Positions 8,611-20,086 of a stretch of 64,000 nt of DNA are shown piece by piece. Below the pieces are notes generated by a model. The model made no database searches. It had not been told where the DNA came from and worked only from the letters and a program-made list of their open reading frames with translations. The stretch comes from Maricaulis sp947259345 (GTDB taxonomy: Bacteria > Pseudomonadota > Alphaproteobacteria > Caulobacterales > Maricaulaceae). The translations under genes and the position numbers were made by a program. The first letter of the stretch is position 1. The number at the start of each line of letters is the position of its first letter. The DNA lies in NCBI GenBank assembly GCA_965217205.1, contig OZ244254.1, positions 1,054,001 to 1,118,000 on the forward strand, in the 5' to 3' direction.

Positions 8611-10041
8611 TCAACTCTCCCCGAACGCATAAGGCGAAGCCCTCAGCTGGTGCGGGTCCATGGTCAGTTTGCGGTTCAGCGGCGGGAAGGCACGCTGGGC
8701 GCAGTCCTCACGGTCGCAGAGGCGGCAGGCCAAGCCGATCGGCGCAGGCGAGGCTTCTGCCATGCCGTCGGCGTGCATCACCTTGCCGGCATTGTCCCAA
8801 TCACAGCCCAGGGCGATGGCATGCAGGACCGGCGGCTGGCCGGTCGGACCGGGTGTCGACTGGCCTCGGGCGAGGGAGAGCATGCGGGTGCCATCGGGCA
8901 GTTCGAAGGCCTGCGTCAGGATGCGCTCGGGCAGGCGCAGCGCGTCGTAGAGATTCCATTTCGGGCAACCGCCACCGGCGCGGGCAAAGGGCATGATGCC
9001 GCCGCCGAAGCGTTTGGAGACATTGCCCGCCGCATCGACGCGGATCATGAAGAAGGGCAGGCCGCGCGCGCCTGGCCGCTGCAGCGTGGTCAGGCGGTGG
9101 CAAACCTGTTCATAGCTCGCCTCGAAGCGGCGTTGCAGCAGGTCAAGATCATAGCGATGCGTCTCGGCGGCCTTGTGAAAGGCGGCATAGGGCATCTGGA
9201 CCGCACCGGCGAAATAATTGGCCAGCCCGATGCGCAGGAGGCGGCGGCCCTCCGGACTGGGCAGGTCGATCTGGTCACAGAGCCGGTCCAGCGTCTCGGC
9301 CTGTTCCAGCGAGGCCAGAACCACCGCGATATGAAAGCCGCGCGAAGCGGGGGCGATGGTTTCCGACAGGAGGAGGCGGCGCCCGTGAAAGTCGAGGCGC
9401 CGACGGGCGCCGGCCATCACATCCTCGTCCAGGACCCGCACCGTGAAGCCGTGCTGGTCCTGCAGATAGGTCGCCAGCGCCTGATCGCGATTGCGGCTGC
9501 GCAGGCCGGCCCTTTCGCACAGGGCTTCGGCGGCCTCCTCAAGCTCCGGGAAGTGATTGTGGTGCGCGTCGATCGCATTGCGCACCGATTCCAGCACCGC
9601 GCCGGGACCACCCGTCGTCGCGCCGGGACCCGAGACCCGGGTCGCCAGATCGGCCGTCGCCGTCGCCATTTCGCGATAGGACTGGAAAAGGCGTGTCAGA
9701 GCCTCGGCGGCGCGCGGCTGGCTGTCGGCCAACTCGTTGAGTTCCATCCGGTCCAGTTCGAGGCCGGAGAGGACCGGGTCGGCAGCGGCCTCGGTGAGGT
9801 CGGCGATCAATTGCCGGTCGCTCTCATTGGCAAAGCTGCGGACATCGACATCGAAGGCGTCGGCCAAGGCCAGAAGGACACGGGCGGTGACCGGGCGTTG
9901 ATTGCGTTCGAGCAGGTTGAGATAGCTGGCCGACAGGCCCAGCGCCTCGGCCGCCTCGGCCTGGGTCATGCCGCGTTCGCGTCGTAGACGGCGCAGGCGG
10001 GCGCCGGCAAAGATTTTCTCAAAGGCCTGGTTGTCGCTCAT
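8611..10041 (-). CDS. ScfR/RamB-type XRE regulator of short-chain fatty acid / glyoxylate genes
   Basis: A 476-residue regulator. It has an N-terminal XRE helix-turn-helix (about residues 10-65, RRERGMTQAEAAEALGLSAS). The middle region is of the IrrE/ImmA-like type seen in this family, and the Cys-containing C-terminal domain (CRLCDREDC) is the DUF2083-type end. RamB controls aceA/aceB in corynebacteria, and this gene is divergent from aceA, so control of the glyoxylate shunt is the likely role. The ATG at 10041 is preferred over an in-frame TTG at 10053. A possible operator (TTGTA/TACAA) spans its own start, which suggests autoregulation. Confidence 0.88.
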   Translation of the reverse strand: MSDNQAFEKIFAGARLRRLRRERGMTQAEAAEALGLSASYLNLLERNQRPVTARVLLALADAFDVDVRSFANESDRQLIADLTEAAADPVLSGLELDRMELNELADSQPRAAEALTRLFQSYREMATATADLATRVSGPGATTGGPGAVLESVRNAIDAHHNHFPELEEAAEALCERAGLRSRNRDQALATYLQDQHGFTVRVLDEDVMAGARRRLDFHGRRLLLSETIAPASRGFHIAVVLASLEQAETLDRLCDQIDLPSPEGRRLLRIGLANYFAGAVQMPYAAFHKAAETHRYDLDLLQRRFEASYEQVCHRLTTLQRPGARGLPFFMIRVDAAGNVSKRFGGGIMPFARAGGGCPKWNLYDALRLPERILTQAFELPDGTRMLSLARGQSTPGPTGQPPVLHAIALGCDWDNAGKVMHADGMAEASPAPIGLACRLCDREDCAQRAFPPLNRKLTMDPHQLRASPYAFGES

Positions 10042-10200
10042 GACTTGTACCAAAATTTACAAACTGACAATCACACAATGTATGTAACTTACACTGAAAC
10101 CTCTTTATAGGAAAAGCCATATCGACACTCTCCGTTCCGTTTGACAGCTTGGGGTCAATCCTGATCACCCAGAACCGGCTGAGCCGGAACGGAGATAAAA
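10042..10200. promoter_or_regulatory. Divergent regulator-aceA control region with candidate operators
   Basis: Three inverted repeats are visible: TTGTA-N8-TACAA at 10045-10062, the perfect TGTAA-C-TTACA at 10083-10093, and TTGAC-N8-GTCAA at 10141-10158. The first two share the TGTAA/TTACA half-site and sit near the regulator start, so they are the best candidates for ScfR/RamB-like binding. A Shine-Dalgarno (GGAG) precedes aceA. Which repeat is used is inference. Confidence 0.5.
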
Positions 10201-11487
<1,287 letters not shown>

Positions 11488-11508
11488 CGCCTTACTCACT
11501 GCTCCTTG

Positions 11509-11538
11509 CCGGGGTGCGGTTCTCCGAACGCACCCCGG
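11509..11538 (+). terminator. Strong hairpin between aceA and aceB
   Basis: CCGGGGTGCG pairs perfectly with CGCACCCCGG and the stem continues inward through GTTC/GAAC with one bulged base. TCTTGTC follows, only weakly T-rich. It may be a leaky terminator or a stabilising/processing hairpin that lowers aceB expression relative to aceA. Confidence 0.55.
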
Positions 11539-11565
11539 TCTTGTCTCCCGCATCAGGAGAATGAC

Positions 11566-13209
11566 ATGACCCTCATTGCCCCTTCCGGCGTCGAAGTCCT
11601 CGGCCATCTCGAGCCCGGCTATCGCGATATTCTCAGCCACGAAGCGCTCGGCTTCCTGGCCGGCCTGCACCGCCGTTTCGAAAAGCGCCGCCAGTCCCTG
11701 CTGCGCTATCGCAAGGAACGCCAGGCCGAGCTCGACCAGGGAGCCTTGCTGATGTTCCCGCACGAGACCGTCGATATTCGCTCCGGCGAGTGGAAGGTCC
11801 GTCCGGCGCCTGCGGATTTGCAGGACCGCCGTGTCGAGATCACCGGTCCGGTGGATCGCAAAATGGTCGTGAATGCGCTCAATTCCGGCGCCAAATGTTT
11901 CATGGCCGATTTCGAGGACGCCACATCGCCGCTCTGGTCAAACCTCGTTGAAGGCCAGATCAATCTGCGCGACGCCAATCGGCGTGAGATCGATTTCACC
12001 GATCCGAAGAATAACAAGCGCTACCAGGTCAAGGATGATGCGGCGGTCCTGATCGTCCGTCCGCGCGGATGGCATCTCGATGAGCGTCATGTGCAGGTCA
12101 ATGGCCAGGCCATTTCCGGCTCGCTGTTCGATTTCGGCCTCTATGTCTTCCACAATCACGCCGCCCTGAAGGAACGCGGCACCGCGCCCTACTTCTACCT
12201 GCCCAAGCTGGAAAGCCGGCTGGAAGCGCGCTTGTGGAGCCTGGTCCTCCAGCATGCCGAGGACGAGCTGGGTTTGGAGCGTGGCACGCTGCGCGCCACG
12301 GTCCTGATCGAGACGCTTCCGGCTGCCTTCGAGCTGGACGAGATTCTCTACGAGCTGAAAGACCATATCGTCGGCCTCAATTGCGGCCGTTGGGACTACA
12401 TCTTCAGCTATATCAAGCGTCTGAAGTCACGCCCGGATCATGTCCTGCCAGATCGCTCCGCGGTCACGATGAGCGTGCCGTTCATGGCAGCCTATTCGCG
12501 CCGTGTGGTCGCAGTCTGTCACCGCCGCGGCGCCCATGCGATGGGCGGCATGTCGGCCTTCATCCCGGTCAAGAATGATCCCGAAGCCAATGCCGCCGCG
12601 ACCGAAAAGGTTCGCGAGGACAAGCTGCGCGAAGTGAAAAACGGCCATGACGGCACCTGGGTCGCCCATCCGGACCTGGTTCCCGTCGCGATGGAGATCT
12701 TCGACAAGCACATGAAGGGGCCCAACCAGCTCGATCGGCCTGCTGATCCACATGAGCGGCCGGTGACCACACAGCAATTGCTGGAAGCGCCGGAAGGCGA
12801 GATCACCGATGCCGGCGTGAACGACAATATCGATGTCGCCATCCGCTATATCGCCGCCTGGCTGGGTGGTCGTGGCGCGGTCCCGATCCGTAATCTGATG
12901 GAAGATGCGGCCACCGCCGAGATTGCCCGGGCGCAGCTCTGGCAGTGGCGGACCTATGACCGCTCGACGGTCGAAGGCATGGCGCTGACCGGCCCGATGC
13001 TGGAAAACAAGATCGAGGATATCTGTGCGGCGATCCAGGACGAGGTGCCGGACCAGACCGAGCTGTGCGACCGCATCCGTGACGCTGCCGACATCCTCAC
13101 CGAGCTGGTCCTGTCGGCGGAATTCGCCGAATTCCTCACTCTGCCGGCCTATGATCGCCTCACCGCAGAACTCAAGGCGCCCATGAAGCTGATGGAGTTC
13201 GAGGACTAG
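11566..13209 (+). CDS. aceB: Malate synthase A
   Basis: A 547-residue enzyme condensing glyoxylate with acetyl-CoA to malate, the second glyoxylate-shunt step. Family hallmarks are FMADFEDATSP, the RPRGWHLDE stretch and GLNCGRWDYIFS. Also seen are the HAMGGMSAFIP motif and a C-terminal region typical of isoform A, shorter than isoform G. The ATG at 11566 follows AGGAG; the frame is open to 11506, but that extension crosses the intergenic hairpin. It works with the adjacent aceA and with acs downstream. Confidence 0.96.
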   Translation: MTLIAPSGVEVLGHLEPGYRDILSHEALGFLAGLHRRFEKRRQSLLRYRKERQAELDQGALLMFPHETVDIRSGEWKVRPAPADLQDRRVEITGPVDRKMVVNALNSGAKCFMADFEDATSPLWSNLVEGQINLRDANRREIDFTDPKNNKRYQVKDDAAVLIVRPRGWHLDERHVQVNGQAISGSLFDFGLYVFHNHAALKERGTAPYFYLPKLESRLEARLWSLVLQHAEDELGLERGTLRATVLIETLPAAFELDEILYELKDHIVGLNCGRWDYIFSYIKRLKSRPDHVLPDRSAVTMSVPFMAAYSRRVVAVCHRRGAHAMGGMSAFIPVKNDPEANAAATEKVREDKLREVKNGHDGTWVAHPDLVPVAMEIFDKHMKGPNQLDRPADPHERPVTTQQLLEAPEGEITDAGVNDNIDVAIRYIAAWLGGRGAVPIRNLMEDAATAEIARAQLWQWRTYDRSTVEGMALTGPMLENKIEDICAAIQDEVPDQTELCDRIRDAADILTELVLSAEFAEFLTLPAYDRLTAELKAPMKLMEFED

Positions 13210-13245
13210 CAAACAACGAGCTGATGACGGTTGGTCGTCTCAGGC

Positions 13246-13287
13246 GCGGGGTTCGGGCGAGGTCGAAAAGACCGGCCCGGACCCCGC
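13246..13287 (+). terminator. Long stable hairpin after aceB
   Basis: GCGGGGTTCGGGC pairs with GCCCGGACCCCGC (one wobble), with an inner GGTC/GACC stem and a GAAAA loop. ATTGGTTTGG follows rather than a clean T-run, so termination is probable but not certain. Confidence 0.5.
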
Positions 13288-13308
13288 ATTGGTTTGGGGG
13301 CTTGGTAC

Positions 13309-13430
13309 CTTGTCATCCCTGATGGACGCCTCGCGCAAGCGGGGCGAAGGTCATGGACCTATGTGATTGCAAAGAGTTGGGTCCCCGCTCTGCGTCCGGC
13401 CTTCGCCGGACGTCCGGCGGGGATGACAAG
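13309..13430. repeat. Dispersed palindromic repeat, copy 2
   Basis: Bounded by CTTGTCATCCC and GGGGATGACAAG. The right half, TGGGTCCCCGCTCTGCG followed by CCGGCCTTCGCCGG and GGCGGGGATGACAAG, matches the third copy near 33950-34005. It lies between the end of aceB and the convergent lipoprotein gene. A 75-codon ORF overlapping it is not considered real. Confidence 0.75.
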
Positions 13431-13454
13431 CCAACGGAAAGTCCGTCGTCTGGT

Positions 13455-13969
13455 CTAACCCGTAACGCCCGCACCCGGCATCCGGTACCCGCACAGATCG
13501 GCCAGCTTCCAGCCGGTCGCGGTCTGTTCGAAACGGCAGGTCATGTAGTCGCCGCGATAAATGCCCCAGGGCAGGGGGGCGTCGAGCAGCGGGGTTTCCG
13601 CAGGCGGGGCGACCCGGTCATGGGCGCGCTGCGGATAGACCAGAATCTGGCGCGAGGCTTCGGTCGCGGTAAAATTCGGATCGTCAAGAATACACAGGGG
13701 CGGCTGGCTGAGCATGCCGGTCACCGTGCCGCGTGTATTGCCTTCGGCACCCCAGACATGACTGCGCACCATCGGGTCGCGTGAGATGAAGGCGTTTTGC
13801 AGCAAGCCCGGCGCCATCGCGTCAGCGACGGCGGTCTCGTTATGGCTGATGATCGCCGAGAATGCCGCCATTTCGTAGGCGATGGGCGCGCGGCACATCG
13901 GAACGGTCTCTGTCGCACAGGCCGACAAGCCCAGCATAGCGGTGGCGGAGACGAGAGCGAGGGCACGTT

Positions 13970-13973
<4 letters not shown>
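13455..13973 (-). CDS. Hypothetical lipoprotein coupled to acs
   Basis: A 172-residue protein starting MKRALALVSATAMLGLSAC, a lipoprotein signal with lipobox LSAC (Cys19). The mature part contains paired cysteines (CRAP, CILD, CRFE, CGYR) and no family I can name. Its ATG overlaps the acs stop by four bases (ATGA), so it is translated from the acs transcript. The upstream in-frame extension lies inside acs and is not coding. A role with acetate metabolism is only suggested by coupling. Confidence 0.8.
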
Positions 13974-15925
<1,952 letters not shown>

Positions 15926-16021
15926 GGGTCAGGCTCCGCACTGGGTCTGCGATTTCGTCGGGTGAACGATAACGATTCAGTCCTGACAGGCAATCGGACC
16001 ATTTCGGCGGGTGCAGCTGAC

Positions 16022-17794
16022 CTAGTCGTCTGCAATCCCTTCGGCTCGCAGCGTTGTCTGCGGGTCGAGGGTGCGCATCGCGGCGTAGTGGGACAGGAAG
16101 ACTTCACCGGACAGCTCGTCGAAGAAACCGGCCTCTATCAACTTGTCCGCCACAGGCCCCTTGACCTCGGACAGGTGCAGGCGGACGCCGCCATCCAGCA
16201 GCCGCGAGTTGATCGCGCGCAAGCTGCTAAGCGCGCTGGCATCAACGAAATTGACGGCCGGGAACAAGAGAACCAGGTCGGTGGGCCGGCTCTCGCGGGC
16301 CAGGATGTCACCGGCCAGAGCTTCGAGGAATCGGGCATTGGCGAAATAGAGCGCCTCATCGATCCGAAGCGCGACCACATGCGGCGAGCAGATCACGTCA
16401 TGCCGGTTGATATTGCGGAAATGGTGGGTCCGCGGGACCTGACCGACTTCCGCCCAATGCGGCCTCATCGTGCGCTGCAGGACGAGACCCACTGACAGGG
16501 CTACGCCCATCGTCAGGCCGATCTCGACGCCCAGGAACAGCACGCCAACCAGGGTCAGGAAGGCCGCGGCGCCATCGGCGTGGGAGTATTTCCAGGCGTG
16601 CCAGGCATCCTTGAAATTGGCCATACGCCAGATCGCGGCGAGGATGGTCGCGGCGAGGGCGGCCTTTGGCAGATGGTAGAAAAGAGGTGTCAGGAAAGCG
16701 GCGACCAGCAGGATGATCACGGCCGTGAAGACGCCGGCCAGCGGCGTCTCTGCGCCCGCCGATTCATTGACCACGGAGCGAGCAAAGCCGCCGGTCACCG
16801 GATAGCCCCCGGTGAAGGCCGCGGCGGCATTGGCCGCACCGAGGCCGAGGAGCTCGCGGTTCGGTTCAATGGTCTCGCGGCGTCGGGCGGCGAGGGACTG
16901 GCCGACAGAGACGCTCTCCACGAAGCCCACCAGCGAGATCAGGGCCGCCGGTCCGATCAGGGCGCGCCAGGTCTCCAACGGTACCAGCGGAAAGGCGAAG
17001 GGCGGCAGGCCGGAGGGCAGTTCGCCGACAATGGCCAGTCCGGTATTGGCGTTCAGGCCCATCAGCCAGGCGCTCAGGGCTGTGGCGGCCACGAGAACGG
17101 CGGGCGCCGCGCGGGTGATCCCGCTAATCAGGCTTTCGGAGACGTTCAGGCGTTCGAGCAGTCTTGGCAGACCGGAGCGCGCGGCCAGCAGGAAGGCGAG
17201 ACTGGTGACGCCGACGATCAGGGCTGTCAGGTTAAAATCAACCAGCGGATTGCCGGATTGAAACAGGGAGACCGCCAGCTCAGGCAAGGTCGCGCCATGC
17301 ATGTCGACGCCCAGAAAATGGCGCAGCTGGCTGGCGATGATCAGGACCGTCGAGGCGGTGATGAAGGCTTCCACGACAGGTCGGGACAGGAAATTGGCGA
17401 CACTGCCGAGGCGAAAAATCCCGAACAGGACCAGCAACAGGCTGGACAGCAGGGCGAGGGCGCCCGCGGCGGCCATGATCTCCGCCGGGTCAGTGAGGCC
17501 GAGCGATCCAATCGCGGCCGCGGTCATCAGGGACACAACCGCGACCGGTCCTACAGCGAGGACGCGGCTCGATCCGAACAGCGCATAGGCGACGAGAGGT
17601 GCGATGGAGGCGTAAAGCCCCGCCTGCGCGGGCAATCCGGCCAACAGGGCGTAGGCGAGGCTTTGCGGGATAAGCAGGACAGCCGTGACCAGGCTGGCCA
17701 GCCCGTCCTGCGTCAGCGTGCTGCCATTGTAACCCTTCAACCAGGCCAGGCCGGGCAGGAAACGGGTCAGCGTGTTCACCGGCCTAGACCGCAT
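16022..17794 (-). CDS. SulP-family anion transporter with STAS domain
   Basis: A 590-residue inner-membrane permease. About 10-12 hydrophobic helices run from residue 25 to 410, including the SulP-type stretch QGLYASIAPLVAYALFG-like (here AGLYASIAPLVAYALFG). A C-terminal STAS domain follows (about 440-560). The family carries sulfate, bicarbonate or other anions. Its start overlaps the end of the MBL gene by 11 bases; a GTG at 17779 is an alternative with a better-spaced AGG. Position in the BigR-like sulfur block makes sulfate or sulfite the most likely cargo, by inference. Confidence 0.88.
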   Translation of the reverse strand: MRSRPVNTLTRFLPGLAWLKGYNGSTLTQDGLASLVTAVLLIPQSLAYALLAGLPAQAGLYASIAPLVAYALFGSSRVLAVGPVAVVSLMTAAAIGSLGLTDPAEIMAAAGALALLSSLLLVLFGIFRLGSVANFLSRPVVEAFITASTVLIIASQLRHFLGVDMHGATLPELAVSLFQSGNPLVDFNLTALIVGVTSLAFLLAARSGLPRLLERLNVSESLISGITRAAPAVLVAATALSAWLMGLNANTGLAIVGELPSGLPPFAFPLVPLETWRALIGPAALISLVGFVESVSVGQSLAARRRETIEPNRELLGLGAANAAAAFTGGYPVTGGFARSVVNESAGAETPLAGVFTAVIILLVAAFLTPLFYHLPKAALAATILAAIWRMANFKDAWHAWKYSHADGAAAFLTLVGVLFLGVEIGLTMGVALSVGLVLQRTMRPHWAEVGQVPRTHHFRNINRHDVICSPHVVALRIDEALYFANARFLEALAGDILARESRPTDLVLLFPAVNFVDASALSSLRAINSRLLDGGVRLHLSEVKGPVADKLIEAGFFDELSGEVFLSHYAAMRTLDPQTTLRAEGIADD

Positions 17795-18653
17795 TCAGGG
17801 GAAGTTTGAGATAGCGCGTGCCATTGTCCGCCGGCGGCGGCAGATTGCCCGCCCGCATATTGACCTGGACCGAGGGCAGGATCAGGCGCGGCATGGCCAG
17901 TTCGGCATCGCGCTTGGTGCGCATGGCGACGAATTCGTCCTCGCTTATGCCGGTATGGACGTGGATGTTCTTGGCCTTCTGCTCGGCGACGCTTGTTTCC
18001 CATTCGAAATGATCGCGGCCCGGTGCCTTGTAGTCATGACACATGAAAAGACGGGTCTCGTCCGGGAGTGCGAAAATGCGCTGGATTGAGGCGTAGAGCG
18101 CGCTCGCATCACCGCCGGGGAAGTCGCAGCGTGCGGTCCCGAAATCGGGCATGAAGAGCGTGTCGCCGACGAAGGCCGCGTCGCCGACATGGTAGACCAT
18201 GCAGGCCGGCGTGTGGCCAGGCGTGTAGATTGCTTCGGCGTCGATCGAACCGATTTTGAACCGCTCGCCATCCTTGAACAAATGGCCGAATTGCGAGCCG
18301 TCACGGGCAAATTCGGGCTCAGCGTCGAACAGGTCGCCGAACACGGCCTGGACATGGGTGACATGCGACCCAATACCGATCTGGCCGCCGGTTTCGCGCG
18401 CCAGATACGGCGCGGCCGAGAGGTGGTCGGCATGGACATGGGTTTCCAGCACCCAGTCGATCGTCAGGCCCTCGCGGCGGACATGCTCGAGCAGGATATC
18501 GGCCGAGCGGGTCGCGGTGCGTCCGGAGGCGGGGTCGAAGTCCAGCACGGAATCGATGATCGCCGCGCGCTTGGTCGCGGGATCGGATACCACATAGCTG
18601 ACGGTGAAAGTGTCTTCATCGAAGAAGGCTTGTACGTGCGGTGTCTGTGTCAT
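17784..18653 (-). CDS. MBL-fold persulfide dioxygenase-like protein (Blh/ETHE1 type)
   Basis: A 289-residue metallo-beta-lactamase-fold protein with the metal-binding THVHADH motif (near residue 72), GH in YTPGHTPAC, and a late MCHDY histidine. The overall form matches bacterial Blh/ETHE1-like proteins that oxidise glutathione persulfide to sulfite. The start is set at MTQTPHVQ. It is divergent from a rhodanese gene across a shared BigR-type operator and is followed by SulP. Together they form a sulfide/persulfide detoxification unit: the dioxygenase makes sulfite and the transporter may move the product. Confidence 0.87.
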   Translation of the reverse strand: MTQTPHVQAFFDEDTFTVSYVVSDPATKRAAIIDSVLDFDPASGRTATRSADILLEHVRREGLTIDWVLETHVHADHLSAAPYLARETGGQIGIGSHVTHVQAVFGDLFDAEPEFARDGSQFGHLFKDGERFKIGSIDAEAIYTPGHTPACMVYHVGDAAFVGDTLFMPDFGTARCDFPGGDASALYASIQRIFALPDETRLFMCHDYKAPGRDHFEWETSVAEQKAKNIHVHTGISEDEFVAMRTKRDAELAMPRLILPSVQVNMRAGNLPPPADNGTRYLKLPLNAV

Positions 18654-18694
18654 GGCTCGGCCTTTCCGTCTGCCGATCAAATTCATTCTGTGGT

Positions 18695-18738
18695 CTACAT
18701 ATAATATATTTGCAAAACTATGCAAGTACGATTATATC
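18695..18738. promoter_or_regulatory. BigR/SqrR-type operator between MBL and rhodanese genes
   Basis: An AT-rich imperfect palindrome whose core is TTGCA-AAACTA-TGCAA (18710-18725). The flanks ATATAATATA and CGATTATAT extend the symmetry with one unpaired base. The same core architecture (TTGCR-N6-YGCAAGTA) occurs just upstream of the ArsR-family gene at 19640. Position in the divergent promoter suggests that one repressor dimer or pair controls both directions. Confidence 0.7.
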
Positions 18739-18785
18739 AGGATCAACAGCCCGAAGCCGGGCCACGCAATGATTGGAATTCTACT

Positions 18786-19313
18786 ATGACAGACCACAAG
18801 GATTTTGAACCGCAGGACGTGCAGGCCGGCCTGGAAGCCGGGCGTTATCTCCTGATTGATGTCCGCGAGCCGGGCGAGTTTGCCGATGAGCGCATTCCCG
18901 GCGCCATCCTGGCGCCGCTGTCCGGTTTCAATCCGAAGACCCTGCCGCGCGGCGAGGATCGCGAGATCATCCTGCACTGCAAGTCCGGCGGACGATCCGG
19001 GCGTGCCTTGCAAATGTGCCGTGAGGCAGGGGTTGATGTGGCCGGCCATGTAAAGGGCGGGATTCTCAACTGGAAAACCTGCCAGCTGGCCACGGAAAGG
19101 GCCGAGAATGCCCCGACCGGCATGACCATCCAGCAGGCTGTCATGGCCATGGCGTCCTTCCTGATGCTGGTCTCGGTGGGGCTGGGTGTCGTGATTTCGC
19201 CCTGGTGGCTGCTGCTCGGCGCCGGCGTCAGCGGCATGTTGCTGCAGGCAAGCTTCACGGGTTTTTGCCCGGCCAGTTCGATCTTCGCCCGTCTTGGCTT
19301 CCGCCCGGGTTAG
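18786..19313 (+). CDS. YgaP-like membrane rhodanese (sulfurtransferase)
   Basis: A 175-residue protein. A rhodanese domain (residues 5-105) has active-site Cys65 in HCKSGGRS, followed by two hydrophobic helices (about 118-165) of the DUF2892 type, as in E. coli YgaP. It should bind and transfer sulfane sulfur at the inner membrane. The start at 18786 is used because the longer frame begins within the operator. Its end overlaps the end of the convergent ArsR gene by four bases. Confidence 0.9.
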   Translation: MTDHKDFEPQDVQAGLEAGRYLLIDVREPGEFADERIPGAILAPLSGFNPKTLPRGEDREIILHCKSGGRSGRALQMCREAGVDVAGHVKGGILNWKTCQLATERAENAPTGMTIQQAVMAMASFLMLVSVGLGVVISPWWLLLGAGVSGMLLQASFTGFCPASSIFARLGFRPG

Positions 19314-19636
19314 ATGGACGGTGTCTCGTCCGGGTCGCAATAGGTCGCGTACAAGGCGGACATCACGGCGGTAATACGGGCATCGGCCAGGCCATAATAA
19401 ATGGTCTGGCCGTCCCGCCGTGTGCTGACCAGGCCCTTGTTTCTCAAGATCGCCAATTGCTGCGACATGGCCTGGTCGCGCATGCCCAATGCTTCGGCGA
19501 GCTCGCCGACCGAGCGCTCCTTCTCCATCATCGCGCAGAGGGCGAGAAGGCGATTGGGGTGGGCCAGGGTCTTCATGAGATCGGCCACCGTCTCAGCCAT
19601 CGGCTTCATGTCATCATACTGCATGGCGGAACTCAT
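19310..19636 (-). CDS. ArsR-family repressor, BigR/SqrR-type persulfide sensor
   Basis: A 108-residue winged-helix repressor. Two cysteines, Cys34 in LLALCAMMEKERSVGELA and Cys100 in YATYCDPDE, occupy the places of the dithiol/polysulfide-sensing pair of BigR and SqrR. No other ArsR metal-site pattern (CVC, for example) is present. The recognition helix region is MRDQAMSQQLAILRNKG. An operator copy lies 3 bases before its ATG, implying autorepression. It should derepress the rhodanese and MBL-SulP genes when reactive sulfur accumulates. Confidence 0.88.
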   Translation of the reverse strand: MSSAMQYDDMKPMAETVADLMKTLAHPNRLLALCAMMEKERSVGELAEALGMRDQAMSQQLAILRNKGLVSTRRDGQTIYYGLADARITAVMSALYATYCDPDETPSI

Positions 19637-19639
19637 TAG

Positions 19640-19661
19640 TTGCGTAGCTTCGCAAGTATAT
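19640..19661. promoter_or_regulatory. Second BigR/SqrR-type operator
   Basis: TTGCG-TAGCTT-CGCAA followed by GTATATAA: the same 5-6-5 inverted repeat and AT-rich right flank as the site at 18710-18725. It lies directly before the ArsR start codon, so bound repressor would block transcription or initiation of its own gene. Confidence 0.65.
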
Positions 19662-19722
19662 AAGCGGTGGCTGGCGCGACGCCAAGCAAGCCCCGGACTG
19701 CATCCCGGCTGAATTTGCTATT

Positions 19723-19740
19723 GTGTTAGCGCGCTAACAC
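19723..19740 (+). promoter_or_regulatory. his operon operator (perfect 18-bp palindrome)
   Basis: GTGTTAGCGCGCTAACAC is a perfect palindrome 29 bases upstream of yerC. A possible -35 (TTGTGT, 19721) and -10 (TATATC, 19743) with a 16-base spacer would place it inside the promoter. The likely ligand is the YerC/TrpR-like protein encoded by the first gene, giving autoregulation of the whole operon. Confidence 0.7.
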
Positions 19741-19768
19741 GCTATATCGACGGTCAAGGAGCCCACCC

Positions 19769-20086
19769 ATGACCGATACGAGCCAGTCTTCCAGTGCTGC
19801 TGGCACTGATTTGCAGCCTCTCAGCGAGGCGATCCTTGCCCTGCGTGATGCCGGTGAAGCCGAACGCTTTTTGCGCGATCTCCTCACGCCGGGCGAAATG
19901 AAAACGCTGACAGAACGCTGGCGAGTTGCCGGCCTGCTCAATGAAGGTGGGCATTCCTATCGTGAAATTTCCGAGATGACCGGCGCCAGCACCACCACCG
20001 TGACACGGGTCGCCCGCTTTCTCAGCCAGGAGCCCTGGCAGGGCTATCGCACCATTCTCAACCGTCTCAAGGAGAGCCAATCGTGA
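19769..20086 (+). CDS. YerC/YecD-type TrpR-like repressor of the his operon
   Basis: A 105-residue TrpR-superfamily protein. Helices around LLTPGEMKTLTERWRVAGLL and the reading head YREISEMTGASTTTVTRVARF (residues 60-85) match the YerC family. In proteobacteria this family is found upstream of his genes and is thought to repress them in response to histidine. It is the first gene here, behind a perfect palindrome, and its stop overlaps the hisG GTG start. It is the only regulator of the operon that I can see. Confidence 0.87.
   Translation: MTDTSQSSSAAGTDLQPLSEAILALRDAGEAERFLRDLLTPGEMKTLTERWRVAGLLNEGGHSYREISEMTGASTTTVTRVARFLSQEPWQGYRTILNRLKESQS

Noticed and set aside
13231..13458. 75-codon ORF after aceB
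   Set aside because: It runs through the hairpin and the dispersed repeat, and the encoded peptide has no protein-like pattern.
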